From: Apis mellifera
Taxonomy: Eukaryota > Arthropoda > Insecta > Hymenoptera > Apidae
Reading direction: 5' to 3'
Assembly: GCF_003254395.2 (NCBI RefSeq)
Contig: NC_037644.1
Location: forward strand, 11,264,086-11,328,085
DNA length: 64,000 nucleotides
Shown one piece after another: positions 12,134 to 24,078 of the stretch. Both the position numbers and the translations under genes were made by a program. Each line of letters begins with the position of its first letter. The first letter of the stretch is position 1. The notes under the pieces are model-generated. The model had not been told where the DNA came from. It did no database searches and saw only the letters and a program-made list of their open reading frames with translations.

Positions 12134-13380
12134 CCTCTTGGTAGCGCCAAGCTTCGCCTTTTCTTTCACCGATTCTCTGCTTAGTCGATCGATAAGGATT
12201 TCGTTTCAAGGAAAAAAGGAGGAGGAGCTATTTTAATTTGTAGATAAATAATTAGAATTAATTTTAACTTGATTCGCCTTTTCTTTCATCGATTTTCTGC
12301 TTAATCGATAAAGATTTCGTTTCAAAGAAAAGGGAAAAGAAGAGGAGGAGCTATTTTAATCTATGGATAAATGATTAGAATTAATTTTAACTTGCTGATT
12401 ATCTCTTGGTAGCACCAAGCTTTTTCTTTCCCCGATTCTCTGCTTAGTCGATCGATAAGGATTTCGTTTCAAGATTTTATTTAAAAAAAGGAAAAAAGGA
12501 GGAGGAGCTATTTTAATTTGTAGATAAATGGCGAATGATTAGAATTAATTTTAACTTGATGATTACCTCTTGGTAGCACCAAGCTTTTTCTTTTACCGAT
12601 TCTCTGCTTAGTCGATCGATAAGGATTTCGTATCAAGATTTTATTTAAAAAAAGGAAAAAAGAAGGAGGAGTTATTTTAATTTGTAGATAAATGATTAAT
12701 TTTAACTTGATGATTACCTCTTGGTAGCACCAAGCTTCTCTTTTTCATTGATTCTCTGCTTAATCGATCGATAAGAATTTCGTTTCAAGAAAAAGGGAAA
12801 AAGGAGGAGGAGCTATTTTAATTTGTAAATAAATGATTAGAATTAATTTTAACTTGATTCGCCTTTTCTTTCATCGATTTTCTGTTTAATCAATAAGGAT
12901 TTCGTTTCAAAAAAAAAGGGAAAAGAGGAGGAGGAGCTATTTTAATCTGTAGATAAATGATTAGAATTAATTTTAACTTGATTACCTCTTGGTAGCACCA
13001 AGCTTTTTTTTTCACGATTCTCTGCTTAGTCGATCGATAAGGATTTCGTTTCAAGATTTTATTTAAAAAAAGGAAAAAAGGAGGAGAAGCTATTTTAATT
13101 TGTAGATAAATGATTAGAATTAATTTTAACTTGATTACCTCTTGGTAGCACCAAGCTTTTTCTTTCACCAATTGTCTTAATCGATCGATAAGGATTTCGT
13201 TTCAAGAAAAAAAGGGAAAAAGGAGGAGGAGCCTCTTGGTAGCACCAAACTTTTTTTTTCACGATTCTCTGCTTAATCGATCGATAAGGATTTTGTTTCA
13301 AGAAAAAAAAGGAGGAGGAGCTATTTTAATTTGTAGATAAATGGCGAATGATTAGAATTAATTTTAACTTGATGATTATA
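12134..13380. repeat. Complex minisatellite with conserved hairpin, higher-order structure
   Basis: About nine diverged units follow each other. The full unit order is: CCTCTTGGTAGCACCAAGCT, a CT-rich stretch, GATTCTCTGCTTAGTCGATC, GATAAGGATTTCGTTTCAAG, an A-rich stretch, GGAGGAGGAGCTATTTTAAT, then TTGTAGATAAATGATTAGAA and TTAATTTTAACTTGAT. The hairpin motif CTTGGT-AGC-ACCAAG starts at 12137, 12405, 12569, 12720, 12988, 13141 and 13235, giving spacings of 268, 164, 151, 268, 153 and 94 bp. In both 268-bp intervals an extra unit lacking the hairpin begins with GATTCGCCTTTTCTTTCATC, which points to duplication of a two-unit block. The last spacing is a shortened unit. Minus-strand frames here (12890-13301) are translations of the repeat, not genes. 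Confidence 0.93.
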
Positions 13381-14735
13381 GATGTAATTAGTTAACGATA
13401 GTGGAATAATTGTCACGTTTTAGAATGTAGATATGTAATGATTCGTTGTGGATCGATTGTAATTTAGAAATTTTAATTTCAGGATGAATTTTATATATAC
13501 GTGTACGTTCGTTTAATGATAATGAGACTTGGTATATTTCGTTCCAGAAATGGATCAGAAATGGTATATTTATTCTTGATAGTAGTACGTGTGCTGGGCC
13601 AGTTGTAATTTGTGAATTTTAATTTGCAGATAAATTATGAACGTGTATTTTCAACAGACGCGTAATGATTTATTTAATAATGACGATGCTCTCTTAAGCT
13701 TTATTTTCAGAATATGAAAATTTAACAATGAGTTTTAAAAATATATGCCCCTTCGATAGTTTAAATAGACGAGTCTGCTCATTTCGATATCGTTTTTTGT
13801 AAAATGGATTGGAGACATGATATCTGATATAACGACGATTAATACATTCTTGAAAATAATAGATTCTAAAGAAATATAAGAATTTTGGACTGGTACAAAA
13901 ATCGTTGATTAAAAATTATTTATTAATTCGAAATGACTTTTGGCCTTTTGATTCTCGATAAAACTTAAAATTTATTGTATACAAGAAAATCTTTTTTTTT
14001 TCCATTTCATATTACAAAAGTATTGCCGAATATCGCTTATATTCGAACGAAGTGGGAGTAAAGTTGAAAGTATTAACGGATCGAGGAAATTAGCTTGCAC
14101 GGTGACTCGTACGTTGGTAAGATTTATGGATCAGGTCTGCCAGGATTACGGCTGATTCTCCTCTCCCTTGAAACGTTCAAACTTGGAGCTTCATTAATTC
14201 CACAGTTTTAAGTATCATCATTCCATATCCAGACGGATCCCCCGTGCTGATTAAATTTAATGATGCCTTCGTATCATTATTAGAGTGCGCGAAACGCATA
14301 ATTATTTTGCTTTTGCAGGCATCGATTTTAAAAATTACGTGTAACGATGCTTAATTAAAACACAGCAGGGGTGTTGCGAGCGATAGTGGATTGGCAATGG
14401 AACGAGGGGACGCTTATTTTCCCTATAATCCCGTCCCAGGATGATGATGCAACCTCCTATTATAGATATATAAGAATCTTAACTTTTTCCAAACGAAAAA
14501 AAAAAAAAAGAAGAAGAAGAAGGATTAAGAATCGTCCACTGTTATTATCAGAGAAAATATTCAATCGCCAAGGTTTCTAGTAGATCCACGAAATTTATAT
14601 ACATATAAAAGAAAAAAGAAAAGAATTCTCTCTAATTATCTACTCTATTAATTATCTCTAATTATCTAATCTATGCTCGACGAAGAATTCGATGAATTGT
14701 ATACAACGAATTTAATTGCAACGGTTTGCACCCCA

Positions 14736-14779
<44 letters not shown>

Positions 14780-16420
14780 CGCGAAATGTGAAATTGTCGA
14801 TCGAACGAATGTTGCAAGACTTGAAAAAAGCGCGATTGCATTTGCATAAATTTGCAAATCTCAATCCCCTCCGCGTGTAGTTTATTCCCGAAGCGGGAAA
14901 ATGAAATAAATATTCACAGATGGATGGGAACAGTATTATTTCTTTTCTTTTACATTATTCATATCTGTGTCGTGTGGACTTTGCGGATACGAGTACCTTG
15001 TAAAATCTGAAATTCCCTGAACGCGGGAAGGTTAAACACGATTTCCCATTCCTCCTTCGTTTCCTAATTAAATATCGCGATTCCACACGATTTTATTATC
15101 GTTAAAATTGTAGGTGGTAGGTATCGCGTGCTCTGCCGTTGTTTAATTATTTCGAATAAGAGGGATTTCGACGGAAGGGAGGGAGGAAGGGGAACATCTT
15201 AAATGGCAACAAAGTTTAAAAGACCATCGATCACGCTAACACGGCGAACGAAACTCGACAATTTGCCCCGTTTTCCAAACAACGTATCCAATCTCGTTTT
15301 CGAATCCGTGGCCACGCAGAGAAACAATTTTCACACGAATTTTCCCGCGAATTCATCGTTACCATCTCTTTTGTAGGAATTTTTTTTCCTTTTTTTTTTC
15401 TTTTTTTTTCTCCCCTCCTCCGCCTCGTTTAGAATTTTGATAAATTCCCCGACCACCCGGGAAAAAAACTTGAATTCAATGCCGAACGAAAATAGAAACA
15501 ATGAGCATAATATTGGATCCGTTAATAATTCGTGGTTTCTTGAACAATAAACGCGAAAAAACGCGTATATACAGGGAATAATTAGTATTTTACAATAACC
15601 GGTTTGCCGTAACTCCTGTTCTATTGTGCGATGTATTATTTTCAGGATTTCGAGTGTGGAACGAACGATTGATTGAAAATGTTCCGGGAAATATTGTGTA
15701 GAGAAACACGTTTTTCGAGTTTATTTACAATTAGAAAGTTGGCTATGAAAGTGAAAAAAAAAAAAAAAGAAGAAAAAGAAAAAGAAATTTTCGTATATAT
15801 ATTATTTCTCTCGATGATACGTATTTAAATTTGCTTTGGAATTTTTTTGAACGATTAATGTTTTCGAATAGTAATTTGAATTCTTAATCAATAAATGTAT
15901 AGAATGAAATAAATGAAAAAATTATTAAAAGGAATATCAATTTAATATACCTAAGTGAGAATTTAATTAAAGTAATCTCATATTTTCATTCCTATCACGA
16001 ATATTTTTTAAACAATCTTCTCTCCACTTTTTTTCTTCGCTATATATGTAATGTCTCCAACACGTTAGAAATTTTGAAATCTACTTATCTCACAAAGATA
16101 TCTACGAATATATTCTTCTCACTTCATTTTCATTGATTCTTACAATACACGAAGCATCGAAAATAAAATATAATAGTATCTGTTGACACAACAGATCTTC
16201 AATTACGATAAAAAGAAAAAAACGTTCTGTCAATCTGGAATACTTGGAATTTCAAAGTGGAATAATAATTTCACTTTACGACACATATTTTCAAGGTTTT
16301 CCATTTCCAAAACGACGAGCAATTTTCCCCGTAACAAGGAAAACCAGAACGGGAACAGCGTACGAGGGTAGGAACGATCTTAAAGCTTGTTCCATCAGTG
16401 TGAATCATTAATTCCAATTC
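13381..16420. other. AT-rich non-coding DNA
   Basis: No supportable gene. It holds the TA microsatellite at 14739-14778, several T/A homopolymers (for example about 15370-15410 and 15756-15784) and a short degenerate TAATTATCTA repeat around 14625-14672. Open frames are short and AT-driven. Confidence 0.55.
14739..14778. repeat. (TA)n microsatellite
   Basis: About 19-20 uninterrupted TA units in AT-rich DNA. Confidence 0.95.
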
Positions 16421-16910
16421 GACGCGGGCCCTTCCACCACTTTCGCTCTCGCGTGAAACACATTTTCCCTCGTCACGATTTTCAACCGTGACTCTCCTCC
16501 TCCTCCTCCTCCCTCTCCACGAGCAAATAACTCGACAGAAACTGACCGTGGCAACGGCATAGCGCGCCAATGAAATCCCGCGGGTTCAATTTTTTCTCTC
16601 TCTCTCTCCCCCTTCCTCGACCTCGTTTCTCTTCCTCCTCGATCCTCCTCCACCTTTCCCAACGAGCGATTCTTCCGCATCCTCTCCTACCGGTTGCCCG
16701 TGACACAATACACACGCACGACCGATCACAAAATTGCACATAGCCGCGAGACCTTCCCCCTCTTCTCCTCCTGCCACCCCCCAACCGTTTTATATCTCTT
16801 CCTTCTTTTTTCTCTCCCCCTTTTTCGTCCATTTTTACCGATCTCTTTTTTTTCGTTTTCGTTTTCATTTTCGTTTTTTTTTATTTTATTTTTTTTTTTG
16901 TTCCTGACAG
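16421..16910. other. Polypyrimidine-rich island
   Basis: C+T-rich on the plus strand, with a (CTC)n run at about 16493-16513, further CT and TCC tracts to about 16830, and T-rich TTTTCG repeats at 16850-16905. Several minus-strand frames of 60-128 codons are Arg/Lys/Glu/Gly-rich translations of the purine strand and are not accepted as genes. Confidence 0.6.
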
Positions 16911-18120
16911 TTACGTGAATTTCGATCCCTCCGTTTTGATTTAAGAGGATTATTATTCGAGGGAGTGATCTTGTCTAGTTCGATTCTTTACGCTGGATCG
17001 TGAGTTCTTTCTCTTTTTTTTTTTTAAGGATGATGGGGTTAAATTGGGTATAAGCAATCGTACAGGGTGGGGAAAGTTGAACCGTGGATTACCACGTCAG
17101 CGATTTTCAATCGTCTTTCGAAGGAAATCGTGCTTTCGATCCATTGTTGATGCGTTGATTTATTACCGGTGGCGGCGATTCAGTCGCGTGAATAATAGTA
17201 GAAGGAATTTTAGAGGAATTTTCCGAATGATTTTTGACTGAACGTTGCAATTTTGTTGTGATTTTCGTGCTGGTGACAATGCTGGTTATTCAGAATTTCC
17301 CTTTTTTTTTCTTTTTTTGTAACAATTGTACGTTTTTGTACGCGTCTGTATCAAATGGTACGAAGTTTCGAAAGGGTAAAAATAACATTAGGATTAAAAA
17401 TAACGAAACGTAAGGTTAAAAGAATAAAAGAATTTTTTCTCGTTTCAGGGAGGAAGGAAAAATATCGAATTATTACAAAATTATAATATTTTTAATCGTA
17501 CAAATTTCTTAGAAAATGCAAATTTATTTTTCTTCTTGTTGTGTCACGACTTGTACAAATGCAATACCACTTTTTTTTTTATTTACGGAGAATCGCGTGT
17601 TACCGTGAGCAAGTACGGTTTCTCTGCAACGAGCCGTTGGACGGATCGTTATTAATAATATAACGGAACGGTGTAATCGAAAGCCACGCGAATTAATTTA
17701 ATCCCATCGATCGCTTATTAATTATAGACAATTACGATAACATTTATTTGTGGTACGTATAAACAGGTCGGCGTTTAACTGTGGCCGAACGAATATCAGC
17801 GAGTAAACGTTTGGAATAAACGACCTCGATCCAAATCGATAGATTACGCGAATATAACGCGAATATAAATATGTGTGAATTTAATAACTTTTTAATCAGT
17901 TAATAGACTGCGCATTTTTATGTAATTAAAACGTATTTATATATTAATTTAATGTACAGAAAATATATCGCATTACGTAAATGTAAACTCTGCCTTTATA
18001 TACTTATTATCACAGCAATATATAACCATGAAAAGTCACCAATGAAACTTTAACTTTTCGTATAAAAAGAAGTTCAACATTTTGTCATTGAAAGCCTCTT
18101 AGAAAATAAAGAAGACCATG
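16911..18120. other. Non-coding DNA
   Basis: Mixed to AT-rich. A frame at 17044-17241 starts at a non-ATG codon and is Arg-rich. Nothing supportable. Confidence 0.5.
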
Positions 18121-18690
18121 CCATTGATGTCACTTTTCGATCCATCTCGATATCTCGATCGGTTGCCGAGATATAAACATTTAAAGTTTCCATAGCGCAG
18201 AGATTGTGAATGGTTCCGCGAATCGTGACCTACCATTTTTTCCTGGAATTGCGCATATTTTTCCAGGAATTGCATCTGTCTTCGAATGACGAAGACAGAG
18301 ATATAAACGATTAAAAATTATCGTTTCCTTTACACGACGATATCTCCGGAACCGGAAGTTATATCGAGATAAATCGAACAGGATTTTAAAGGGGAAGGTT
18401 CCACGCTTCCAACGATCGTTCACTCGTTCACCGGAAGTTACTGTCTTCGGAATTATAGCTGTTCGAAATTTTTCTAATTTTAATAGGATTCAATCAGAGT
18501 GGAAGTAAATAGTTAGAAATCATACTTTTCTTTACACGAGAATATTTCGGAAACTGAAAGTGGTATCGCGATAAATCGAAAAGCATTTTAAAGAGGAAGA
18601 TTCACCCTTTCCAACGATCGTTCATTGGTTGATCGAAACTCGTTATCTTTGGAATTACAGCAGTTTAAATTTTTAATAGTTTTAATGGCG
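18121..18690. repeat. Degenerate repeat block with a strong hairpin
   Basis: Two related segments of about 165 bp, at about 18325-18487 and 18525-18688, are offset by roughly 200 bp. They share, in order: TTTACACGA, a GATATCTCCGGAA-type word, a GATAAATCGAA word, TTTTAAA, TTCCAACGATCGTTCA, GGAATTA and TTTTAAT. The segment before them (18121-18324) carries related words such as GAGATATAAAC. It also holds two copies of a CCTGGAATTGC/CCAGGAATTGC word and the hairpin TCTGTCTTCG-AATGA-CGAAGACAGA at 18275-18299. The layout suggests an old repetitive element of unknown class. Confidence 0.75.
18275..18299. other. Perfect hairpin, 10-bp stem, 5-nt loop
   Basis: Arms TCTGTCTTCG (18275-18284) and CGAAGACAGA (18290-18299) around AATGA. 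It lies inside the degenerate repeat block and could be a folding element of the repeat or of a transcript. Confidence 0.85.
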
Positions 18691-18990
18691 TTTAATTATG
18701 CGATAGATATGCAGATTTTTGGAGAAATATTACCATTAAAAAAATATAATTTTAAACTAGTAATTATAAATATATCAGATCACGAGGAAATAAATTACAA
18801 GATAAAGACTTATCGTTTGAACAAACGATTAAATAATTTTCACTCCTCTCCCTCTTCTACTCTTTCTTCCCCTATATATATATTCTCTTCGATGTTGCAT
18901 ATGCATAATTCTATCTATTCCACGGATACAAGCATTATATTCGCGAGCTGGATTGAAAGTTTCCCTGCCTCTTCTGCGACCGAGCGTTGA
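18685..18990 (+). other. Unusually long ATG frame in AT-rich DNA, 101 aa
   Basis: An ATG at 18685 opens 101 codons to TGA, in DNA poor enough in G+C that stops should be frequent. The N-terminal third is hydrophobic/acidic (MAFNYAIDMQIFGE), the middle is Lys/Asn/Ile-rich, and the end is Ser-rich where a CT tract is translated. No domain recognised. It begins in the last bases of the degenerate repeat. Most likely chance. Confidence 0.12.
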
Positions 18991-19955
18991 ATCCTCGCTG
19001 TCCCCTCTCGCCTCTCGACGCGTGAATTAACTGTTTCGGCGGTGAATACGCTTCTTATATCCGAATTGGATTCGTCACGGGGAGGATCGAATGAAATTAT
19101 AGAAGTTTCAACTCTCGAAACTTTCGAACGTTTCCCGCGTTTGGCCGACTTCTAGGATGAAATTTATGGAGGGGGACGCTCGCGACGAACAGTTTTCAAT
19201 TTTCCTTCCTTTATTTCTTCCTATATAAATCTGTTCACGGCGTTTAATACGGTGGTAGAAAATACGGCGTTAATTTAATGGAAAATTCTCGATTATTAAT
19301 TACCGTATTCTTCATCGAGCTCCGTAATTTACTCTCGCCCTATTACAATTGCCGTTTACTTTCTCTCAAACTTTCTTTTCCAACATTTACACATAAATAT
19401 TCGAGTCGTAAATCGATATCTAATAATTCCCTTCACGTGGAATTTTCTCGAAAAATTTTCTCAACCGTGAAATCGTGCGTGAAAAAAGAAAAGAAATTAA
19501 AAATACAATCCTTCTGTCTCTAACGAATTTTTTGCAGCAGAATTGAAAAAAAACCTGAGTGAAAAAACGAAGTAAAAACTCTGTCCTCTCGTTACTCCTC
19601 TTTATTCGAACCCGTGCTTATCATCAGAACCACGAGACATTCGGTGTAAAAATTCCATTCTTCCCTATACGTAGAGGGAACATTCCATTTTCAAATCTTT
19701 CAAACGAATATTCTTCCAGATTTCGAGTAGATCAACTCAAAGTTTCCCTTGCTCTCTCTTTCCAACAACTCCCCTTCATTATGTACCCCAGAATTATCGC
19801 GAGAGTGTCCATTGTAAATATTTAGAGCGAGAGACGAGGCGTGCGAGATGAGGGGCGAGGGAAAATGAATTTTGTAGGTGGAGTAGGTTTCTGGAGCGTG
19901 GATAATCAAGCAGAAACGTAACCTGGTAGAGGCGAGCGCGGAGCTGTCATTGGGC

Positions 19956-19974
19956 TGTGTGTGTGTGTGTGTGT
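19956..19974. repeat. (TG)n microsatellite
   Basis: About nine TG units on the plus strand. Confidence 0.9.
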
Positions 19975-20170
19975 ACGTTTCCACGTAAAATGGACGATTG
20001 CATGCCTCGCAGTGGTTGCACGCGAAGAATTTGCGGCTACGCTTGCCGTGCCCTGCATCGATGATGCGCTAAAAGTACGTAAACGTTTGACACGCGTTGT
20101 CGGCAACTCGGTATATCGATCGAGTTATTACTCGCCTACACTATCGGCGGTGTCGGGTTAAACGCGTGTT

Positions 20171-20207
20171 GGGAGGAGGAAGTGGAGGGGGGAGGAGGGG
20201 AGAAGGG
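20171..20207 (+). other. G-rich tract with quadruplex potential
   Basis: G-runs of at least three lie at 20171-20173, 20187-20192, 20197-20200 and 20205-20207 with purine linkers. The first linker is long (13 nt), so a quadruplex is possible but not ideal. Confidence 0.5.
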
Positions 20208-20210
20208 AAA

Positions 20211-22232
20211 AATTTCTCTATGTTAAACGCTCGTAAACGCGTGTAACATTACGTTTCAGATCACAGTGTTGGATCTCGTTTACGCGCGATACACAACGTG
20301 AAACTGCGATAAGAATGGATCGAAATTGTTTCTTCTCTCTCTTTTTTTTTTTTCTTTTCGAGAAATAAATTTATATATTATTGGCACTTTATTTTTCTTC
20401 GTTGTCGCGGAAAATTTTATTTTACATCGTTGTCGAATTATTTAGATATATTTAAATGAAACAATATTCTGATTTTAATAAATTCATTCTCTATGTCAGT
20501 TTAATTATGCATTATACGGAATAATATATAAAGAAGTTGGAAATTTGAATAAGTTTATTAATACGATGAAAGTAATCTAAACCCGATCTCTGATAAACGA
20601 AACTTTTACAAATTTCTCCTCGTATCTGGAAATGATCCATGAAAGATTTTTCCATCGTCGCATGATTAAACCGAAACCATAAGTATCCATTAAGCACTTA
20701 CAAGTCATGCCCCGCTTATTAGCCATTTTCGAGTGCGGCGGCAGCGCTCGATATTTCTCGTTTCCAAACGGATTAACCTCTTCGCTAAAGCTGAAAATAA
20801 TGGACTCTCTGGATGGACAAGCACTTTCGAATGTACGAAAAAAAAAAAAAAAGGAAAAAAGAAAAAAAAACAGAGAAAAATGAAGAGATCGATAAGCAAA
20901 TGAGGAGTGCTCGATCGCGAGAAACGTTGTTCACCACTCGGTGGACGCAAATTCGAGTGGTGTCGCGTTGTTCGTTCGCTCGTTCAACATCAAAAGAGTC
21001 CCTTAAATAAATAACAAACGATGGAAGAGCAGACGGTGACCGACGGTACTCTGCGGCCACCGTCGATCGATGATATTTAACGCTTCCCCATGGAAAATGC
21101 ACAGCGTTATTCGGTTCAGAGGCCAACTGATGGATGAAATGACTCGTGGATGACGTCTTTATCCGACCTGCCATCATCTCTTTCGAGATAAGATTTCGAA
21201 AAAAGAAGAGGAGGAATTTCGCGAAACAACGAGGGTGTCGTAGAATTTGGAAAATGAGGAACTGGAGCTCGCGCCCTCTGCAACTGCGATTGTTCAGAAG
21301 CTAGAACGCTGTATTTATCCACTCTTTCTCCCTTCTACAGCCCTTCTTTGTATTTCTTCCAGTTTCCTTTTTATTGGCCGAATACTAGCACGCTTTGTAG
21401 ACGTACCACGATTGCGTTTCTTTAACAAGCCTTTGACGAGTTGTTTGAACTTGTGCAGCTTCTCTTGGGCCGGGCTTTGCCGCTGTGACATGCTTGTGCT
21501 TTTTAATTAAAGAAAGGTAGAGATGTAGATGCGACGCGAGAATAAGAAAGGGAGGAAAGGTGCGGTGATAAGGGACACGGATAAATTGAGTTAATTATTA
21601 TATTTTATTTTTTTAATTGTTCGCCTTGAAGGGGCGACTTTGAGCAATGAGTTTCCATCCAGCGTGGAAAATAGGGGAATATCTAATTTGGGAAAACTAT
21701 TTTTTTTCATCTCGTTCGTTTTGCAACAAAGAGTTTGGAATATTTTTGTTTATTTCGTTTTCGACTGTATGCAAAGCTTCGAGATTTTTTCCCCCCGCGA
21801 GATTGAATAACACTTTTTGATTTTCATCGTCGCTAAATTAAATTTTAAGGCAAGATTTTTCAAGTTGGAACATTTGTTTCCTGGCATCGATATATGTATC
21901 TTTATAACGTGGAATATTTTTCCAACTATTCCACCCGTTTATTCAATCAAACGCAATGAAATGGAATAGTTGCCAATAACTGTAAACTGTTATTTTTTAG
22001 AAACGGTTCGAAACTTGTAATAAATTATTCCATTATCGATTAACATAAGATAAATAAAATTTGCCAAGAAAAATATGAACAGAGTTCACACTTAACGAAT
22101 TTTCAACTATCGATTCATGCCAAGTCACACGAATTATTACTGCAACACTGTTAAAACGCTCAGTTATTAAATTCTGCACGAGAGATTTTGCACATTCGTT
22201 GAATCATTTGTGCAATTTCATAAATACACCGA

Positions 22233-22272
<40 letters not shown>

Positions 22273-22902
22273 TCAGGAGGGCGGCTTCAGATTTATATCG
22301 CGGAAAATTATTACGTTGCCTTGAGCCACGGCGAGGTTCGATTGCCGGATTAGAACGAACGAATTCGTGTGTGTAAATTATCGATAAGTCGAAACCGTTC
22401 CAGCCGAGTATCTCGAACGGCTATTAAACAATAACCCCGAACGTTGATTTAACGTGGTTACCGATAGATTTTAAACGATTTCTGGCCCGCCAATAATTCA
22501 TCCAGCCTCAACGACGATGTATAAATTACATTACTCTACCCATCCCTCTTTATCATCGCTATTCCTCTGCGAAATCGTGCCCCTCCTCGCGCTAATCGCG
22601 ATTATCGAGAGATATCGATCGAAGGGATTCAAGATTCTTCTCCTCGTCTCGATGAATTGTTGAATATTTTTGTTATTCTCATCGCATCACGAATGAGACG
22701 ATCGTGAATGTTATATTTTTTCCTTATTGTTTTATTTGCAGTGATGAATATTGATTCTAGATTTCTTCGTTTTAAAATTACGTTTGCGTTATGTAATCGT
22801 AACGAGTTTGAATGAGTTTGGTTTATCAAACAATTCTTCTTTTTCCTTTCCAGAGATTTCGATCAGTTTCTTTCGTTTCGAAATGTAAAGAGTTATCAAA
22901 AA
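20211..22902. other. Non-coding DNA, AT-rich with a mixed segment
   Basis: About 20700-21130 is richer in G+C but is split by an A-rich run at 20838-20880. A frame at 21247-21510 starts at TTG and has an acidic start (ENEELELAPS) followed by a hydrophobic Cys-rich remainder; it lacks an ATG and is not called. A TA microsatellite is at 22237-22269. No gene supported. Confidence 0.45.
22237..22269. repeat. (AT)n microsatellite
   Basis: About 16 uninterrupted AT units. Confidence 0.95.
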
Positions 22903-23178
22903 ACAATCTTCATTTTATCATTATAAAACATCTTGTGATTATTTGCCTAAAAAATTTTTTTATTTTTATTCTCATTTAAATATTTTCCTACCGTACTTCT
23001 CTCGAGATATATTAACAGGAGAATCGATAATTGGTGGTCTAATTAAAATTCAAATAAATATATAAAGAAAAAAATTATGAATAAATCTTCGTCGTTTCAT
23101 TATAAAACATCTCGTGATCCTTATTCTTATTTTCAAATATTTTCTACCAAACATACATTTCTCGGAATTTATCAACAT
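22903..23178. repeat. Two diverged direct copies, about 180 bp apart
   Basis: Copy 1 (about 22903-23016) and copy 2 (about 23082-23178) share, in order, AATCTTC, CATTATAAAACATCT, GTGAT, a TTATT word, AAATATTTTC, TACC and an ATTTCTCG/ACTTCTCTCG word, then ATC/TATTAACA-like ends. Spacing between matching words is about 179 bp. The divergence suggests an old duplication. Confidence 0.7.
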
Positions 23179-23445
23179 GTACAAAAGATTCCCATTGAGG
23201 ATTCATCTCATTTTCAGATCGTTAACAAAATCGTTCACCGAACAAAGAAAGGAAGAAAGAGAGGAAGTACATCGAGTGTGTCGAGTCTCTCCTTAAACCT
23301 TAATTTCTATAAATCCATTTACCCGTTCCGTGGCTCGAACACACACAGTCGATTCGTATTAACGATCCTTTCATCCCGAGCCTCCATTTCCATTCCCATC
23401 CGGGGAATCCATCTGCACGTCCCTTCGGGAATCGGGAGGAATTAA
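23077..23445 (+). other. Longest ATG-started frame, 122 aa, doubtful
   Basis: A true ATG starts 122 codons ending in TAA. The product would be basic and rich in Ser, His, Lys and Ile with no recognised domain. It begins inside the second repeat copy and continues into unrelated sequence. The residue mix resembles translated non-coding DNA, so it is recorded without a coding call. Confidence 0.12.
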
Positions 23446-24045
23446 TAATATCGTGAAAAATTCGTCGTGGAAACAGCTTCCCATGCCTCGCGATTTCGTA
23501 ATTTCTTCCACCCGCACGGAGAATCGATTAATTTCAGCTTATCGCGCGAGCCTGTAATTAGGTAAATCTCGACGAATCTCGGCCACGTCCTCAATTTCAA
23601 TCGTTTCGAACGAAAGAAAAACGTCGGATCGGAATCGTTTGTTCAGATAAGAATGAGAAATTCGTATACGTTCGAGTCGAGGGTGTGCTCTCGTGGAGTT
23701 GATAAACGCTTTATTTTAAATCCTGGAAGTAGAAACGTCATCGAATTTTTCTCATCGAAAATTCTGATCAAGTTGGAATAGAAACGAATTCTACATAAAT
23801 CGATGGAACATATTCAAAGAAATTTTTAATATATTTTAAGGGAATATTTTGAGATCCATTGTAAATATTTATTTTTGTTCAGAATTGAATAAATTAGAGA
23901 TAAAACGAATTTCTTCGAGAAAAATTCATTTCGCATCGTCAAAATTCCTTCGATATTTTTGTAATCGTACAGATCTTTTATCACAAATCTTTCGTCTTCG
24001 AACCTTATCAATCTCACCAAGAGAGAGAAAGAGAGAGAAAGAGAA

Positions 24046-24078
<33 letters not shown>

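Larger units (their letters stand above)
18991..20210. other. Non-coding DNA with GT repeat and G-rich tract
   Basis: AT-rich to 19800, then a G+C-richer island (about 19830-20210) holding the TG microsatellite at 19956-19974 and a G-rich tract at 20171-20207. Short frames on both strands over 19900-20160 overlap and none is convincing. Confidence 0.5.

Noticed and set aside
12890..13301. Minus frames with repeated segments, looking like a repeat protein
   Set aside because: They are translations of the minisatellite units and break wherever unit length varies.
16408..16868. Arg/Lys/Glu-rich minus frames up to 128 codons
   Set aside because: Translation of a polypurine strand; stops are rare there for compositional reasons.
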